The position numbers and the translations under genes are program-made. This document shows, piece after piece, positions 51,189 through 51,492 of a stretch of 51,492 nucleotides of DNA; within the stretch, counting starts at the first letter, position 1, and each line of letters opens with the position of its first letter. The stretch is from a bacterium (lineage in GTDB: Bacteria; Bacteroidota; Bacteroidia; NS11-12g; UBA9320). A model generated the notes under the pieces. The model was not told the origin of the DNA. It searched no databases and was given only the letters and a program-made list of their open reading frames with translations. The DNA is taken from assembly GCA_018223105.1 (NCBI GenBank), contig JAAEYY010000007.1:8263-59754 (forward strand), written 5' to 3'.

Positions 51189-51492
51189 TCACTTCCGCCA
51201 AACACTTCTGCGATCGGGCTTAGCATCAAACTCGCTAGCTAAACTGTTGAATCGAGATTTAAGTAGTATTTTTCTACCATAGGGTGTTCGCGTATTTACG
51301 AGCTCACAATACCCAACCATTCGTTTCCACTCATTAGCAAAGTATTGAGCCCAATTCTTTCTTCTAGCTATAATTTCAGGTACTGCATGGTAATCTTTTT
51401 GAGCGATGATCTTCAAGAGTTTACTCTTGCGAATAATGATAAATCTAGATTTGTCTACTACTGCGACAATTTCTTGTAATGCTGCTATAAAT
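51189..51492 (-). CDS. Unknown protein (5' end outside window)
   Basis: The frame stays open from the stop at 51189 to the end of the window, with an in-frame TTG at 51416 that is probably not the start. About 100 residues are visible: IVAVVDKSRFIIIRKSKLLK, then IARRKNWAQYFANEWKRMVG, and YGRKILLKSRFNSLASEFDA, ending DRRSVWRK. It is very basic and looks helical, with no known motif and no membrane helix. It lies 60 nt upstream of the OmpA paralogue 2 start and on the same strand, so it could be in one transcript. Confidence 0.5.
   Translation of the reverse strand, partial: FIAALQEIVAVVDKSRFIIIRKSKLLKIIAQKDYHAVPEIIARRKNWAQYFANEWKRMVGYCELVNTRTPYGRKILLKSRFNSLASEFDAKPDRRSVWRK

Overview
The window looks like a chromosomal segment of a marine-type Bacteroidota, probably of the Flavobacteriales (inference). 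The supporting evidence is four secreted proteins with type IX secretion (T9SS) C-terminal sorting tails, promoters of the Bacteroidota type (TAnnTTTG minus-7 box), frequent TTG starts, outer-membrane barrels and lipoproteins, and housekeeping genes (tsaB, lpdA, serS, maeB, dxs) with Bacteroidota-like sequences. No phage, IS element or CRISPR array was recognised.

Layout. 1-3.8 kb: end of a DUF3108 protein, an outer-membrane barrel, and a minus-strand operon of a small conserved protein, a GT87 membrane glycosyltransferase and tsaB. 3.9-7.6 kb: five genes of an envelope/stress locus (membrane protein, CreD, winged-helix regulator, two membrane proteins) with the same ACTTTG-based operator-like motif in front of both halves. 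7.7-9.1 kb: lpdA. 9.2-13.4 kb: an overlapping operon of an ECF sigma factor, a one-TM protein with a barrel-like C-terminus, and a T9SS-secreted protein. 13.4-21 kb: a lipoprotein, serS, a Kazal-domain secreted protein, an MBL hydrolase, malic enzyme, a GNAT, a VOC protein and two small minus-strand genes. 21.2-28.9 kb: an alpha-2-macroglobulin-like thioester protein, a partner outer-membrane protein and a compact dxs. 29-32.3 kb: a T9SS protein and a two-gene Fe-S membrane electron-transfer complex. 32.3-33.3 kb: a non-coding region with a promoter, tRNA-Phe-like repeat modules, tRNA-Phe and structured tandem repeats. 33.4-38.3 kb: a lipoprotein, a VOC protein, a T9SS protein, an interrupted lipoprotein gene and a barrel.

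38.4-51.1 kb is the most interesting part. A tightly packed six-gene operon (long coiled-coil protein, unknown protein, AAA+ ATPase, unknown protein, small membrane protein, large membrane-anchored protein) is flanked on both sides by paralogous genes for unusual OmpA proteins whose peptidoglycan-binding domain is at the N-terminus. I recognise no described system with this gene order. It may be an ATPase-driven envelope machine linking cytoplasm, inner membrane and cell wall (inference).
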